DNA of 64,000 nucleotides from an uncultured Methanocorpusculum sp. (GCF_963667985.1 NZ_OY764081.1:868001-932000); one strand, 5' to 3'; shown: positions 1 through 10,124, counted from the stretch's first letter. The notes: generated by a model from the sequence alone, not told the origin. Numbers and translations: made by a program.

Positions 1-2531
1 GCAAGCGGGAGACCGGTTGCCTTCGAGACGAACGGAACCGTTCTGCTGGCACGCGGGTTTGCCTCAAGAACATAGACCGTTCCTTTGTGGATAGCATACT
101 GGATGTTGATCAGACCGACCACGCCAAGAGAGAGAGCAATCTTTCTCGTGTAGTCTTTTACGGTTGCGATCTGCTCGGGAGTGAGGGTCTGCGTCGGGAT
201 GACACATGCCGAATCACCGGAGTGGACACCGGCTTCTTCGATATGCTCCATCACACCGCCGATAAGAACGGTTTCTCCATCAGATACTGCGTCCACATCC
301 AGCTCGGTTGCATTGTCGAGGTATCTGTCGATTAAGACCGGGTGGGTGTTGGAAACACGGACTGCCTCTTTGATGTAGGTCTGGAGTTCAAGTTCATCGT
401 GAACAAGTTCCATTGCACGGCCGCCGAGAACGTAGCTTGGTCTGACTAAGACCGGGTAGCCGATCTTGTTGGCAATTGCGTATGCCTCCTTCTCGGAGTA
501 GGCAGAACCGTTTGCCGGGGACGGGATGTTGTTCAGTTCTAAGAGAACGCTGAACCGGTTTCTGTCTTCGGCAACATCCATATTGTCGGGGCTCGTTCCA
601 AGGACCTTGGTCTTCAGACCGAAGAGTTTGATCTCTTCCTGGATTGGGATAGCGAGGTTCACGGAGTTCTGACCGCCGAACTGGACCATAACACCGTCAT
701 AGTCACCTTTTCGGAGGATATTGACGACATCTTCAAGCTGCATCGGTTCGAAGTAGAGGCGGTCCGAGGTATCGAAGTCGGTTGAAACCGTCTCCGGGTT
801 GTTATTTAAGATATGGACCTCGATGCCTTCTTCACGCAGGGACTTGACTGCGTGAACCGTACAGTAATCAAACTCAATTCCCTGGCCGATGCGTATAGCC
901 CCGGAACCGAGGATGAGGATCTTTTTCCGATCAGACTGGGTAAGCTCGCACTCCTGCTCCCAGGTGGAGTAGTAGTAGGGCGTCTTTGCCGGGAACTCGG
1001 CAGAGCAGGTGTCGACCATCTTGTAGGTCGGAAGGCCGACAAGACTCTCGATCTTATAGATGTTCCAGCCGGTGAGTTCGCGGATCTCTGCGTTGGAGAA
1101 GCCAAACTTCTTGGAGGTTTTGACAAGCTCTTCAGTTGGGTGGTCGCGGAGCTCAAGTTCGATGTCCACGACATTCTGGATCTTCTCTAAGAAGAACGGC
1201 TCGATCTGAGTGAGGTCGTAGACTTCCTTGACGGTCATTCCAAGGCGGAAGGCATCAAAGAGGGTCGGGAATCTCTCATCGGTCGGGCGGGAGAGGATCA
1301 TTCTGATCTCGTTCAGATCGGTGTGCCGGTAGATATCCGTATCAAGCGAGCGGAGAGCTTTCTTGAATCCTTCTTCAACGGTACGGCCGATTGCCATGAC
1401 CTCGCCGGTACTTTTCATCGAAGTGGTGAGGGTCCGGTCGGCAGTCTTGAATTTATCGAACGGCCATCTGGATACTTTGACCACGACGTAGTCTACAGCC
1501 GGCTCGAAACAGGCCGGCGTGCATCCCGTGACCGTGTTCATGATCTCATCGAGGTGCAGACCGATGGCGACTTTTGCTGCCACACGGGCGATCGGGTAAC
1601 CGGTCGCTTTCGAGGCAAGTGCCGAGGAACGCGAGACACGCGGGTTGACTTCAATAACACGGTAGTCACCGTTGTTGAAGGCAAACTGGATGTTACATCC
1701 ACCCTGCACGTTGAGTGCACGGATGATTTTGATTGCGGCACGCCGCATGATGCCAAACTCATCAGAGGTGAGGGACAGGATCGGAGCGACGACAACGGAC
1801 TCTCCGGTGTGGACACCCATCGGGTCGACGTTTTCCATTCCGCAGATGATGATACAGGTGTCTGCCGCATCACGCATGACCTCGAACTCGATTTCGTTCC
1901 AGCCTTTGACCGACTCTTCGATCAGGACCTGGTGGACACGGGATTTCGTGAGACCGTGTTCGACGATAGTTTTGAGTTCTTCTTTGGTGTTCGCAACTCC
2001 TCCGCCGGCTCCGCCAAGTGTGTATGCCGGACGAATGATTGCGGGGAGACCGACTTCTGCGTATGCCTCTTCGAGCTGCTCGATTTTGGTTAAGATGAAA
2101 CTCTTCGGAATCGGTTCACCGATCTCTAGCATGAGTTTCTTGAAGAGATCACGGTCTTCACCATGATAGATGGCTTCAAGCGGCGTTCCAAGAATCTGCA
2201 CGCCTTCAAGAGCGCCCAGTTCATAGAGTTCGGCCGTAAGGTTCAGACCGGTCTGACCGCCCATACCTGAAAGAATACCATCCGGCTTTTCCTTCTTGAT
2301 GATCTCGGCAATGATATCTGCTTTCAGCGGTTCAACATAGACTTTATCTGCAGTTTCAGGATCGGTCTGGATCGTAGCCGGGTTGGAGTTGACTAAGACA
2401 ACTTCGATGCCCTCTTCACGCACAGCTTTACATGCCTGGCTTCCTGCGTAGTCAAACTCGGCAGCCTGTCCGATCTGGATCGGTCCTGATCCGATGAGCA
2501 GGACTTTTTTGAGTGAGGTGTTTTTAGGCAT
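1..2531 (-). CDS. carB: Carbamoyl-phosphate synthase large subunit, partial
   Basis: Makes carbamoyl phosphate from bicarbonate, ammonia and ATP for arginine and pyrimidine synthesis, as the large partner of CarA. The reverse strand is open from an ATG at 2531 to the window edge, about 843 codons, so the 3' end (second ATP-grasp part and allosteric domain) is outside. The start reads MPKNTSLKKVLLIGSGPIQI, the usual family N-terminus, and the motif recurs in the second half as ILILGSGAIRIGQG, showing the internal duplication of this enzyme. It overlaps the end of carA by 8 bases (ATGCCTAA), so the two are translationally coupled. The identification is secure. Confidence 0.96.
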   Translation of the reverse strand, partial: MPKNTSLKKVLLIGSGPIQIGQAAEFDYAGSQACKAVREEGIEVVLVNSNPATIQTDPETADKVYVEPLKADIIAEIIKKEKPDGILSGMGGQTGLNLTAELYELGALEGVQILGTPLEAIYHGEDRDLFKKLMLEIGEPIPKSFILTKIEQLEEAYAEVGLPAIIRPAYTLGGAGGGVANTKEELKTIVEHGLTKSRVHQVLIEESVKGWNEIEFEVMRDAADTCIIICGMENVDPMGVHTGESVVVAPILSLTSDEFGIMRRAAIKIIRALNVQGGCNIQFAFNNGDYRVIEVNPRVSRSSALASKATGYPIARVAAKVAIGLHLDEIMNTVTGCTPACFEPAVDYVVVKVSRWPFDKFKTADRTLTTSMKSTGEVMAIGRTVEEGFKKALRSLDTDIYRHTDLNEIRMILSRPTDERFPTLFDAFRLGMTVKEVYDLTQIEPFFLEKIQNVVDIELELRDHPTEELVKTSKKFGFSNAEIRELTGWNIYKIESLVGLPTYKMVDTCSAEFPAKTPYYYSTWEQECELTQSDRKKILILGSGAIRIGQGIEFDYCTVHAVKSLREEGIEVHILNNNPETVSTDFDTSDRLYFEPMQLEDVVNILRKGDYDGVMVQFGGQNSVNLAIPIQEEIKLFGLKTKVLGTSPDNMDVAEDRNRFSVLLELNNIPSPANGSAYSEKEAYAIANKIGYPVLVRPSYVLGGRAMELVHDELELQTYIKEAVRVSNTHPVLIDRYLDNATELDVDAVSDGETVLIGGVMEHIEEAGVHSGDSACVIPTQTLTPEQIATVKDYTRKIALSLGVVGLINIQYAIHKGTVYVLEANPRASRTVPFVSKATGLPL

Positions 2532-3585
2532 CTGGGATTCCTCTGTACATGATATCGTAAATTGGTTTTTCCACGCCGTCGTAGATTCCATCATGTTCCG
2601 GATGGAACTGTACACAGTACACGCCGAGGTCGTTGTTGACAAAGCCCTCAACCGTGTCGTCGTTTGCATTGACACAGTTTACTTCACAGCCTTCCGGAAG
2701 ACTGTCGGCAACTACTGCGTAACCGTGTCCCTGGAAAGTTACGGCAACCGTCCCGTCGGAGAATTTCACCGGCTGGCTTTCTCCGCGGTGACCAAGTTTG
2801 AGTTTTTCAACCTGACCGCCAAGAGCTGCCGCAATGATCTCTGCACCCATACAGATTCCCTGTACCGGAATGGTTCCAAGGATGTCTTTGACGCAGGAGA
2901 TTGCTTTCGGTGCGGCAAACGGATAACCCGGGCCGTTCGTTAAGAAGAGCGCGCTTGGTTTGTCTGCCATGATCACATCAGCCGGAGTTCCATACGGGTA
3001 GACATAGATGTCTGCGCCACGGTTTTTCAGACTGGTGAATACCGATTTTCTGCATCCGAAATCGAGGACGGCAATTTTTTTGCCTTTTCCTTCGATGTGA
3101 TAGGGGGCCTTGCAGGTTACACCGGGAATGAGTTCGCGGGTTTCCTGGACCGGAGCGGTCTGAGCCATGGTGACGGCTTTGTATCCGTCGTCAGAACCGG
3201 TGATAAGGGTCGCACGCATAACGCCCTGTTCACGCAGTTTTATTGTGAGCATCCGTGTGTCGACACCCTCGATTCCAATAAGGCCGTTATCCTCAAAGAA
3301 TTCGCCTAGTGTCGGCTGGTGTTTTGGATGAACGCAGAGTTCACGCACAATTGTTCCCGTAGCGTGAACTTTGTCATGCTGGAGCTGATCTTTGTTTGCT
3401 CCGTAGTTTCCAACAAGTGGATAGCCGAACATCAATAGTTGTCCGGCAACACTCGGGTCACTAAGGGCTTCCATGTATCCCGTAGATACAAGGGTGACAA
3501 CCAGTTCACCGGAGGCGCAGCCTTCAACGCCAAAGCCGGTTCCAGTGATGATTGTCCCATCTTCAAGTCCTAAGACAGCCTTCAT
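2524..3585 (-). CDS. carA: Carbamoyl-phosphate synthase small subunit (glutaminase)
   Basis: Class I glutamine amidotransferase subunit that hydrolyses glutamine and passes ammonia to CarB. The protein is about 353 residues, normal for the family. An N-terminal CarA domain is followed by the amidotransferase domain, with the nucleophile in GICMGAE and the His-Glu pair in QFHPEHDG near the C-terminus. I place the start at MKAVLGLEDG (3585); an in-frame ATG 15 bases upstream is less family-like and neither has a clear ribosome binding site. It is first in the carAB operon. Confidence 0.94.
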   Translation of the reverse strand: MKAVLGLEDGTIITGTGFGVEGCASGELVVTLVSTGYMEALSDPSVAGQLLMFGYPLVGNYGANKDQLQHDKVHATGTIVRELCVHPKHQPTLGEFFEDNGLIGIEGVDTRMLTIKLREQGVMRATLITGSDDGYKAVTMAQTAPVQETRELIPGVTCKAPYHIEGKGKKIAVLDFGCRKSVFTSLKNRGADIYVYPYGTPADVIMADKPSALFLTNGPGYPFAAPKAISCVKDILGTIPVQGICMGAEIIAAALGGQVEKLKLGHRGESQPVKFSDGTVAVTFQGHGYAVVADSLPEGCEVNCVNANDDTVEGFVNNDLGVYCVQFHPEHDGIYDGVEKPIYDIMYRGIPDA

Positions 3586-3600
3586 GATTTTGTACCACAT

Positions 3601-3837
3601 ACATGTCGGCAGGATAGATAATAAGACTAATCAATGATTACACAATATCAATTAATAAAAATATATTCTATTAATAAAATATATTGTCTAACTTTTACTG
3701 CACAATATATTTTGGTGGCGACAATATTTTTTATCGTCCCAGGATATATTCATTACCCCCGATAACCATACATTCACTCGTGCGAGACACAGAGCCTCGC
3801 TGTATTATGCATCATTCCTGTGAGTATTCCTGATATC
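3601..3837. promoter_or_regulatory. AT-rich divergent intergenic region
   Basis: A 237-base gap between the starts of carA (minus) and the hydrolase remnant (plus). It is very AT-rich from 3640 to 3740, with several TATA-like words (AATATATT, AAAATATATTG) that could serve either gene. ACAATAT recurs at least three times. No small gene with a ribosome binding site is visible. Promoter positions are inferred only. Confidence 0.4.
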
Positions 3838-5138
3838 ATGACAGAAACAAGATCTAAAACTGCAAAATCTCCCATTATATTCATACCCGGTATTATGGGC
3901 AGCCGGCTTTATGATCAGACCGGCAGTCTTGTCTGGGTTGAATATTCGCTCAAACTTACAAAACTCGGCGAGATGATGGGGATGCAAAATACCCTGGCAG
4001 TAAAAAACAACGAAATCAATCAGGTGACCGTTCCAGAACATCAGCGGGAATACGGAGCCATGGGACCGTTCGAATATCCCTACAAAAAAATCGTTGACCT
4101 GCTCTGTGATGTATTCCCGGAAAATGGCGTCTATTTTTTATTCCTATGATTTTCGTCAGACCATAGCAGACTCTGCCGATTTGTTACATAAGCAGATTCA
4201 AAGCATTCAGAATATTACCGGCAAAGCCAAGGTCGATCTTATTGCGCACAGTCTCGGCTGGCTGATTGTTTCAGCATATCTCGAAGACTACGGAAACGAA
4301 AATATCGAAAAAATCATCATCCTTGCTACTCCCTATGAAGGCTCTCCCGATACGATAAACACGGCATTGACCGGAGAAATGACATACATCCCGGGAAGCG
4401 TGCTTGACACGGTAACGAAAATTACCCGGGATGTACGGACAAGTTTTCCCTCGGCCGCGGAACTGATTCCAACAGATGCCTATATCGGCCTTCATCCGCC
4501 ATATCTCTGCACGGAAAATATTCCCTTCAGCGATGACGTCAGGGAAAGGGAAAATATATTTTCCGAGGGGGAGCCGTATTATGCTCCGGCAGGCATTACA
4601 CGGGAGGCAGGGGTGAGTGTGTACAATCCGATTCCCGAAAAGCAGTATGAGATACTTCTGAAAAAAAATCTTTGGAGAAGAACATACCCTCAGACGGGAA
4701 AACAACAGCCGGGTCATCACCGATCTCGAAAGATCATACTTTGCCGTCGGTATCAACCGCCAGACCATTCGGTCACTGATGTTTTCTGAGGACACGATGG
4801 AGCCAAAGATAACGCACATAATATATGACCATGCAGGCGATGGCTCAGTTCCCGAGGAGTCAGCGACCATGTACGGGTATCTGGAGACGCTGGGAAAAGA
4901 CCCGAAAGGAAACAGCCGTCTGTTAAAGATAGATACTGAGCATGGGGGGATCACGAGTCATGGGAAAGTCTTGGATTGGATCGTGGCCATTCTTTCAGAT
5001 TCCTCGACAGACCATATCCAGTCAGATCCGGCCATCGCAGACAATACAGTCATGGTGAAGACTGCAGGCCATCAGGAAATTCTTTCCAAACTGCAGAAGC
5101 TCGTTACTTCAATGAAAAATCAGAAAAACACACAATAA
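3838..5138 (+). pseudogene. LCAT-like alpha/beta hydrolase broken by two frameshifts
   Basis: One protein of about 430 residues is split over three frames. The N-terminal part has IIFIPGIMGSRLYD, the oxyanion-side motif of lecithin:cholesterol acyltransferase-like lipases. The middle part has the nucleophile elbow AHSLG. The C-terminal part has GDGSVPEESA and a late His (EHGG), typical of the catalytic Asp/His region. Frame breaks fall at a T6 run (4134-4139) and an A8 run (4661-4668). Restoring frame at each gives continuous family-like sequence, for example YFYSYDFRQ after the first. It is either a recent pseudogene or affected by indel errors. The substrate cannot be told; an ester or lipid is likely. 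Confidence 0.75.
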
Positions 5139-5149
5139 AATAAAAAAAA

Positions 5150-6643
5150 TTATTTTGCCATTATCTCCATCACGATCTTACCGTAGGCAGGACGTGTAAG
5201 GAGAACACCGATCAGGATACCTAGGATACTGATAATGGCAAATCCTTTGAGTGTGGAAAGATCCATGATGATCAGCGGGAACATGGCGATAATTACCGTG
5301 GCTGCCGAAGTCATGATGATTACGAGAGCACGCTTCAGCCGTTTAAGATAAAGAGCCTGTGCAGGAACGCGGCCTTCATGCATAACCTCGTCGGTGATGA
5401 TGACCAGTTGATCTATACCAGTTCCAAGAACCGCAATCAACGCCGCAATGGCTGCGATATCAAGCTGCTGGATGAAAACAGCAATACCGAGAAGGATAAT
5501 GATCTCGGAAACATTCGTCGCGATCATCGGAAGAACGATCTCCGGGGTACGGTATCTGAGATAGACCATCAAAGCAACTGCTGCAAGGGCGGCGATTGCT
5601 GCAATCAGACAGACAACCTTGAAGTAATCCCCAAGAACGGCAGAGGTTGATCCAGATCCGGCGATCTGAACCTGGACTGGAAGAGCGCCGGCACGCAGAT
5701 GAATCTCAAGTTCCTGAGCCTGCGCCTTTCCTTCATCACCGCTTCCGGTTCCGGCATACAGTTTGTTCACCGGATTCTTGGCAATTGAGGCTGCCAGGTC
5801 GGATGAAAGCGGGGCACTGTAGACAAGGTTCCCGTCAAGATACATGACGAGTTCGTGAGCCGCCGGATTGGTGGTGGCACCATATTCTATACACGCCTGT
5901 TGTAGGGCCTCGGCACCGGCATTATCAATATTGAACGCAACACCCCAATTGTTAGAACCCGCAGGATTCTGTGTCGGAGTCTGGACCGAGACTACTGAAT
6001 CACCATACAAGACATGAGCAGTCTCATTTCCGGTTGTAACGATGCGAAGCTCGAAGAGACCTTGTGTTCCAACAAGTTCCTGAGCAGTATTCATATCAAC
6101 GCCAGCCATCTCAATGCGGACATATTGGGCAACACCATCCATATTCGTGAGCGTGTTGACCTTCACATCACTTGTTCCAAGGCTGTTTAACTTTGATTCG
6201 AGAATCCGCTTGATCGTATCTGCCGTGTCCTTACCAACACCCGGCTCGGAGCCGACATTCGTTGCACCGGCAGCTTCCACAGCGGCACGAAGTTGATCGG
6301 CCGTTGCTGATGTCTGGACCTCTATTTGAGTCAAACTGATGGGGACGACCGTACAGTCAAGAGTTTTTCCAACACTTTCAGCCACTGCAGTAACATCGTC
6401 ACCCTGACCTATCGTCACGACTTCCGACTGAAACTCAAGCTGGATCCATGAACCGCCGTCAAGGTCAAGACCAAACTGTAGATTCGTAATGCCTTCACGG
6501 TCACCAAACGGAACAAAGATCGCTGCAAGTGATAAGGCAACCAGAACGAGAACAAGAATGACCCGGGGATCACGGATTACTGCAGGCCATCCGGTGTATT
6601 CTTTCTTTGCTTTTTTCGGAGCGGATGACTTCTTGGAACTCAT
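5150..6643 (-). CDS. secD: Protein translocation accessory subunit SecD
   Basis: Membrane subunit that, with SecF, helps protein export through the Sec channel using the ion gradient. It has 497 residues: one N-terminal membrane segment (about residues 28-46), a large external domain, then a cluster of about five membrane segments from residue 340 onwards. The motif FGLDLDGGSWIQLEF is the archaeal form of the SecD1 signature, and IDQLVIITDE lies in the RND-type membrane part. The start overlaps the SecF stop by 4 bases, so the two are coupled. Archaea lack SecA, so its energetic role is less clear than in bacteria. Confidence 0.94.
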   Translation of the reverse strand: MSSKKSSAPKKAKKEYTGWPAVIRDPRVILVLVLVALSLAAIFVPFGDREGITNLQFGLDLDGGSWIQLEFQSEVVTIGQGDDVTAVAESVGKTLDCTVVPISLTQIEVQTSATADQLRAAVEAAGATNVGSEPGVGKDTADTIKRILESKLNSLGTSDVKVNTLTNMDGVAQYVRIEMAGVDMNTAQELVGTQGLFELRIVTTGNETAHVLYGDSVVSVQTPTQNPAGSNNWGVAFNIDNAGAEALQQACIEYGATTNPAAHELVMYLDGNLVYSAPLSSDLAASIAKNPVNKLYAGTGSGDEGKAQAQELEIHLRAGALPVQVQIAGSGSTSAVLGDYFKVVCLIAAIAALAAVALMVYLRYRTPEIVLPMIATNVSEIIILLGIAVFIQQLDIAAIAALIAVLGTGIDQLVIITDEVMHEGRVPAQALYLKRLKRALVIIMTSAATVIIAMFPLIIMDLSTLKGFAIISILGILIGVLLTRPAYGKIVMEIMAK

Positions 6644-7545
6644 TGTTTCGCACCTCTATTATCCTTTTTTGATTGTTTCGGCATTGCCTGTGGTTTTTCC
6701 GACCCGGAAAGATACATACGCAGAACTCCGGCATTAAAACCCCAGGTAAAGATAATATCACTGATAAGACCGATGATCAGGACAGCAGCAATGGAGTACA
6801 ATGTTGGGACCTGCCCGATGAAGGCAACAATAAACATTGCGACGATTGCCGCAAGAGTCGTGGTGGTCATAATGATACCGGTCCTATATGCACCTTCCAT
6901 TTTTTCCTCAAGATTTCCCTGACGCTTAAGGACTTTCGTCGTCAGCAGGATATTACTGTCAACGGAATAACCAATAAGCATGAGAAGAGCGGCGGTTGTC
7001 GCAAGAGAGAGCTCAATACCGACAAGATTCATAACCGCGGCAGTTATCGTGATATCGGCAATACCGGCAGAGACTACAGTAATGGCCGGTATCACTTTTC
7101 TGAAGGCAAGGAAAACGACGACTGCCATACCGATGAAGGCAAATAGAATCGCCCACATTGCCTGGGACTGGAGAGTGGCCCCAAAGTTTGCACCGATCTG
7201 ATCAATGCTTGCCTCAGGATATTTCGAGAGAGTGTAATTGTTAAACTTCATCATGTCTTCGTTAGACATCGGACCAAACTTCAGATAATATCCGCCCGAC
7301 CCAATACCCTCGTCAATGAATTTCAGATCATAGCCGGAATAAAAGGCAACAATTTCTTCTTTGGTATCATCCGTGTGAATGGTGACCGCCGTTCCACCGG
7401 CAAAATCAATACCGGGCGTGACAGGCATTCCTGTCATGGCAAACGTTATGCCGACGATCACCAAAGCGATGCCAAAAAGGACGGCGGGTATTGCCATCAT
7501 ACGTTTTGGATCGTATTTGTTGATGTCGTATTTGGGAAGCTTCAT
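6640..7545 (-). CDS. secF: Protein translocation accessory subunit SecF
   Basis: Partner of SecD in the export complex. It has 301 residues: one N-terminal membrane segment, an external domain containing GIDFAGGTAV (the SecF signature), and five C-terminal membrane segments including the GYSVDSNILL motif found in RND-type transporters. It is first in the operon, with secD following by a 4-base overlap. The secF-secD order is the common archaeal arrangement. The C-terminus is basic and lysine-rich, as expected for a cytoplasmic tail. Confidence 0.94.
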   Translation of the reverse strand: MKLPKYDINKYDPKRMMAIPAVLFGIALVIVGITFAMTGMPVTPGIDFAGGTAVTIHTDDTKEEIVAFYSGYDLKFIDEGIGSGGYYLKFGPMSNEDMMKFNNYTLSKYPEASIDQIGANFGATLQSQAMWAILFAFIGMAVVVFLAFRKVIPAITVVSAGIADITITAAVMNLVGIELSLATTAALLMLIGYSVDSNILLTTKVLKRQGNLEEKMEGAYRTGIIMTTTTLAAIVAMFIVAFIGQVPTLYSIAAVLIIGLISDIIFTWGFNAGVLRMYLSGSEKPQAMPKQSKKDNRGAKQ

Positions 7546-7608
7546 ACTGAACTAATATTTACGTTCAATGAATATATACACCTTCAGATCGATTGAAAAA
7601 GAAAAGGA

Positions 7609-8415
7609 TTAATTTGTTTCGACACGGCCTTTCTGCTCAAGCATATCTTCGACGGTCGCATTCGCATGATGATACCGCGGACGATTGGCAGTTTTACCGC
7701 CGCAGGATAATGCTTCAACCGGACAAAACTGCAGGCATGCAAGGCAGCCCTCGCATTTGTGGAGCCACTCCTTTTTTCCATGAGGGAGAGCCACGATGTT
7801 GTTTACCGGGCATATCCTGACGCAAATCTGGCAACCGTTGCATGAGGGGCTGACAACAAATTTTTTGTCGAAATTGTGTACATTTCGGATGAAAGGACCG
7901 TACATCAGTTTCATCACGTTTCCAAGTACACTGAATCCTACAATTGAATTCCGGCGGTTTTTGATATCCTCCACTATTACTGCCACTTTGCGAAGCGCAT
8001 TTTCCCGGATGGTCTTCTCAACAGGCTTCTCCGGCGGGGCGCTGAAGGGGATATAGTTGTCAGGCATCTGGATCCACCAGGCTGCATTAAGGATGTTGCC
8101 GCATTTTTCGCAGAGTGCAGAGATCTGTTTTGTTGGAGACCCGCTTTTTCCCCCTTCGGTAACGACGGAGAAAACATAGCCTGCATGGGAGAGATCCAGA
8201 AGCGTGAAAAAATTCGCAACAATTTTTGGAAGACCCATTGCATAGAGAGGATACACTATACCAACATTGGCGTCATCCGGAACAATGACTTTCTCGCCTG
8301 CTAACATGAGTTTGGGGATAGGGGCGAGTTCGGTGTCAGGGAGCCGTGTAGATATCGCTTTAGCAACAGCGAGGGAATTCCCCGTGCCGGTAAAGTAGTA
8401 CAGTATTGTTTTCAT
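7609..8415 (-). CDS. EFR1-type flavodoxin/ferredoxin fusion protein
   Basis: Electron-transfer protein with an N-terminal flavodoxin-like domain (ILYYFTGTGNSLAVAK, the FMN phosphate loop) and a C-terminal pair of [4Fe-4S] motifs: CNGCQICVRICP and CEGCLACLQFCP. The length of about 268 residues matches the EFR1 family common in anaerobes. The start is set at MKTILYYF (8415), four codons inside the longest frame, because it puts the flavodoxin strand at the N-terminus. It stands alone between secF and the thiamine genes. The partner enzyme is unknown. Confidence 0.85.
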   Translation of the reverse strand: MKTILYYFTGTGNSLAVAKAISTRLPDTELAPIPKLMLAGEKVIVPDDANVGIVYPLYAMGLPKIVANFFTLLDLSHAGYVFSVVTEGGKSGSPTKQISALCEKCGNILNAAWWIQMPDNYIPFSAPPEKPVEKTIRENALRKVAVIVEDIKNRRNSIVGFSVLGNVMKLMYGPFIRNVHNFDKKFVVSPSCNGCQICVRICPVNNIVALPHGKKEWLHKCEGCLACLQFCPVEALSCGGKTANRPRYHHANATVEDMLEQKGRVETN

Positions 8416-8576
8416 GGTGAGAGGCACCTCCGTTTGATAAGTATAGAGAGTCTTACTGATTAATCCTTGTGGCCGTGTTAACGATTTTCATTGAGAAATT
8501 TCGGATCAGGAAAATATTTTTCGGATTTTTCGGTTCCGGCAATACATGCATTCCTTATACCATGAATGCAGATATG

Positions 8577-8672
8577 AGTATGGGGTGCTGATGCAGACCG
8601 GAAAATCCGACTGCAGAGGCTGAGATTATACCCATATAACCTGATCCGGGTAATGCCGGCGGAGGGAGTCGC
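8577..8672 (+). promoter_or_regulatory. TPP riboswitch (THI element)
   Basis: The transcript ahead of thi4 carries the conserved thiamine pyrophosphate aptamer words in order: GGGGTGC (8582-8588), CTGAGA (8620-8625), an ATACCC word, CCTGATCCGGGTAATGCCGG (8640-8659) and GAGGGA. These are the pyrimidine-sensing and pyrophosphate-sensing arms of the class. The aptamer ends about 60 bases before the start codon, and a GGGAGG ribosome binding site lies between. It probably represses thi4-thiE when TPP is abundant; whether through translation or termination cannot be seen. Confidence 0.92.
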
Positions 8673-8725
8673 TTTTCCTATACGTGACCGTGCATTATCC
8701 GCCTAGATTCAGGGAGGATAACACA

Positions 8726-9493
8726 ATGGATTTTGAAGTAACCAAAGCAATCACAGAATCCTGGTTTGCAAGACTGCAGGAAAACCTGTGTTTCGATGCA
8801 GCAATCGTTGGGACAGGACCGTCGGGACTTATCGCCGCAGTAAAACTCGCAGATGCCGGGTATAAAGTATCCATGTTTGAAAGTAAACTTGCTCCGGGAG
8901 GGGGAATGTGGGGAGGAGCCATGCTTTTTTCATCCATCGCGATTCAAAACGAAGCGGTGTATCTTTTGGACGAACTGGAGATTCCCTACAAACGATACAA
9001 CGAGAATCTCGTTGTCTGCGACAGTGTTCTCGCCACATCGGCACTGATATATCAGGCAGCGAAGAGAGGCGTTGTGATTCACAATGGTATGAGTGTTGAG
9101 GATGTGATGTTTAAGGAGAACAGAGTTTCAGGCGTTGTTGTCAACTGGGGTCCGGTTGTAAGAGAAGGACTTCATGTAGATCCGCTTTCCTTCAGAGCAA
9201 AAATCGTGGTGGATGCAACAGGTCATCCCTGTATGATCTCGGAAACGGCGGCACGAAAGAACAACATCACTCTTAACACACCAACCGGAAAAGTCTGCGG
9301 GGAGTGTTCTTTGAATGCGGTAGAGGGAGAGGCCATGACGGTTGAAAATACCAAAGAGATCTATTCAGGACTCTACGTCTGCGGCATGGCGGCAAACGGC
9401 GTGTTTGGATCACCTCGTATGGGACCGATATTCGGCGGGATGCTTCTTTCAGGCGAAAAAGTGGCAAAACTGATTATTGAGGAGCTGAAGTGA
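8726..9493 (+). CDS. thi4: Thi4-family thiazole synthase (sulfide-dependent type)
   Basis: FAD/NAD-binding enzyme that makes the thiamine thiazole precursor. It has 255 residues with the dinucleotide-binding motif GTGPSGLIAA near the N-terminus, a GGGMWGG motif and a C-terminal glycine-rich segment (FGSPRMGPIFGGM). In place of the sulfur-donating Cys of the suicidal yeast enzyme there is His (GLHVDPL), as in archaeal enzymes shown to use free sulfide and turn over repeatedly. The start at 8726 has a GGGAGG site nine bases upstream; an upstream in-frame ATG lies nearer the riboswitch. The stop overlaps the thiE start by four bases. Confidence 0.92.
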   Translation: MDFEVTKAITESWFARLQENLCFDAAIVGTGPSGLIAAVKLADAGYKVSMFESKLAPGGGMWGGAMLFSSIAIQNEAVYLLDELEIPYKRYNENLVVCDSVLATSALIYQAAKRGVVIHNGMSVEDVMFKENRVSGVVVNWGPVVREGLHVDPLSFRAKIVVDATGHPCMISETAARKNNITLNTPTGKVCGECSLNAVEGEAMTVENTKEIYSGLYVCGMAANGVFGSPRMGPIFGGMLLSGEKVAKLIIEELK

Positions 9494-10124
9494 CAGTAAA
9501 CGACTTTGGGTTGTATCTGATCATCACCAAACCCTCTTTTTCCTACAGAAAAATCGCCGAAACAGCGGTAAAGTATAATGTGCGGTATCTTCAGCTGCGG
9601 GAAAAATCGTTATCCGACCGGGAAATCCTGAAAGCAGCTGACGAGATTATTCAGGTGACAAACGGAACAGAAACCCGATTCATACTAAATGACCGTGCGG
9701 ATCTGGCATCTATCTGCAAGGCAGACGGCCTTCATCTTGGTCAGGATGATATCCGTCTCACAGATGCAAAAAAAAGATCTGCGGCGAAAAAGTCTCGATC
9801 TTCGGACTCTCGACCCATAATCTTGAACAGGTAAAAGAAGCGATACAACTGAGACCGGATTACATTGGATTTGGACCGATATTTACGACCCCGACAAAAA
9901 CAAAGCCGGACACGGTAATTGGAACGGAAATGATTCAAGAAGCGGTTAAGTTAGCCGGAGATATCCCGGTTATTGCGATCGGCGGAATCAATGGAGAAAA
10001 TCTCAGACATGTTCTGGATGCCGGTGCGAGAAATGTGTGTATGGTCAGATATTTTATGGACAGCACGCATTTTGAGACAAGGGTAAAAGAGACGGTAAAA
10101 ATCCTAAACGATTACGGTACATGA
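9490..10124 (+). pseudogene. thiE: Thiamine-phosphate synthase with an A8 frameshift
   Basis: ThiE joins the pyrimidine and thiazole halves of thiamine. The gene starts with GTG overlapping the thi4 stop. The first frame gives YLQLREKSLSDREIL and FILNDRADLA, core ThiE motifs. At an A8 run (9768-9775) the frame breaks, and the -1 frame continues with KICGEKVSIFGLSTHN, YIGFGPIFTT and PVIAIGGING up to the stop at 10124. The combined length of about 210 residues is normal. The break may be a real lesion, slippage on the A run that still yields some protein, or an indel error. Confidence 0.85.

Noticed and set aside
1323-2093. A 256-codon plus-strand frame opposite carB
   Set aside because: carB is unambiguous on the minus strand; the antisense frame has no domain and a composition typical of shadows.
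3770-3800. CACTCGTGCGAGAC near 3777 as a further copy of the element's GTGCGAG repeat
   Set aside because: Only CGTGCGAG is shared, without the poly-C part, and it lies in host sequence; chance similarity is likely.
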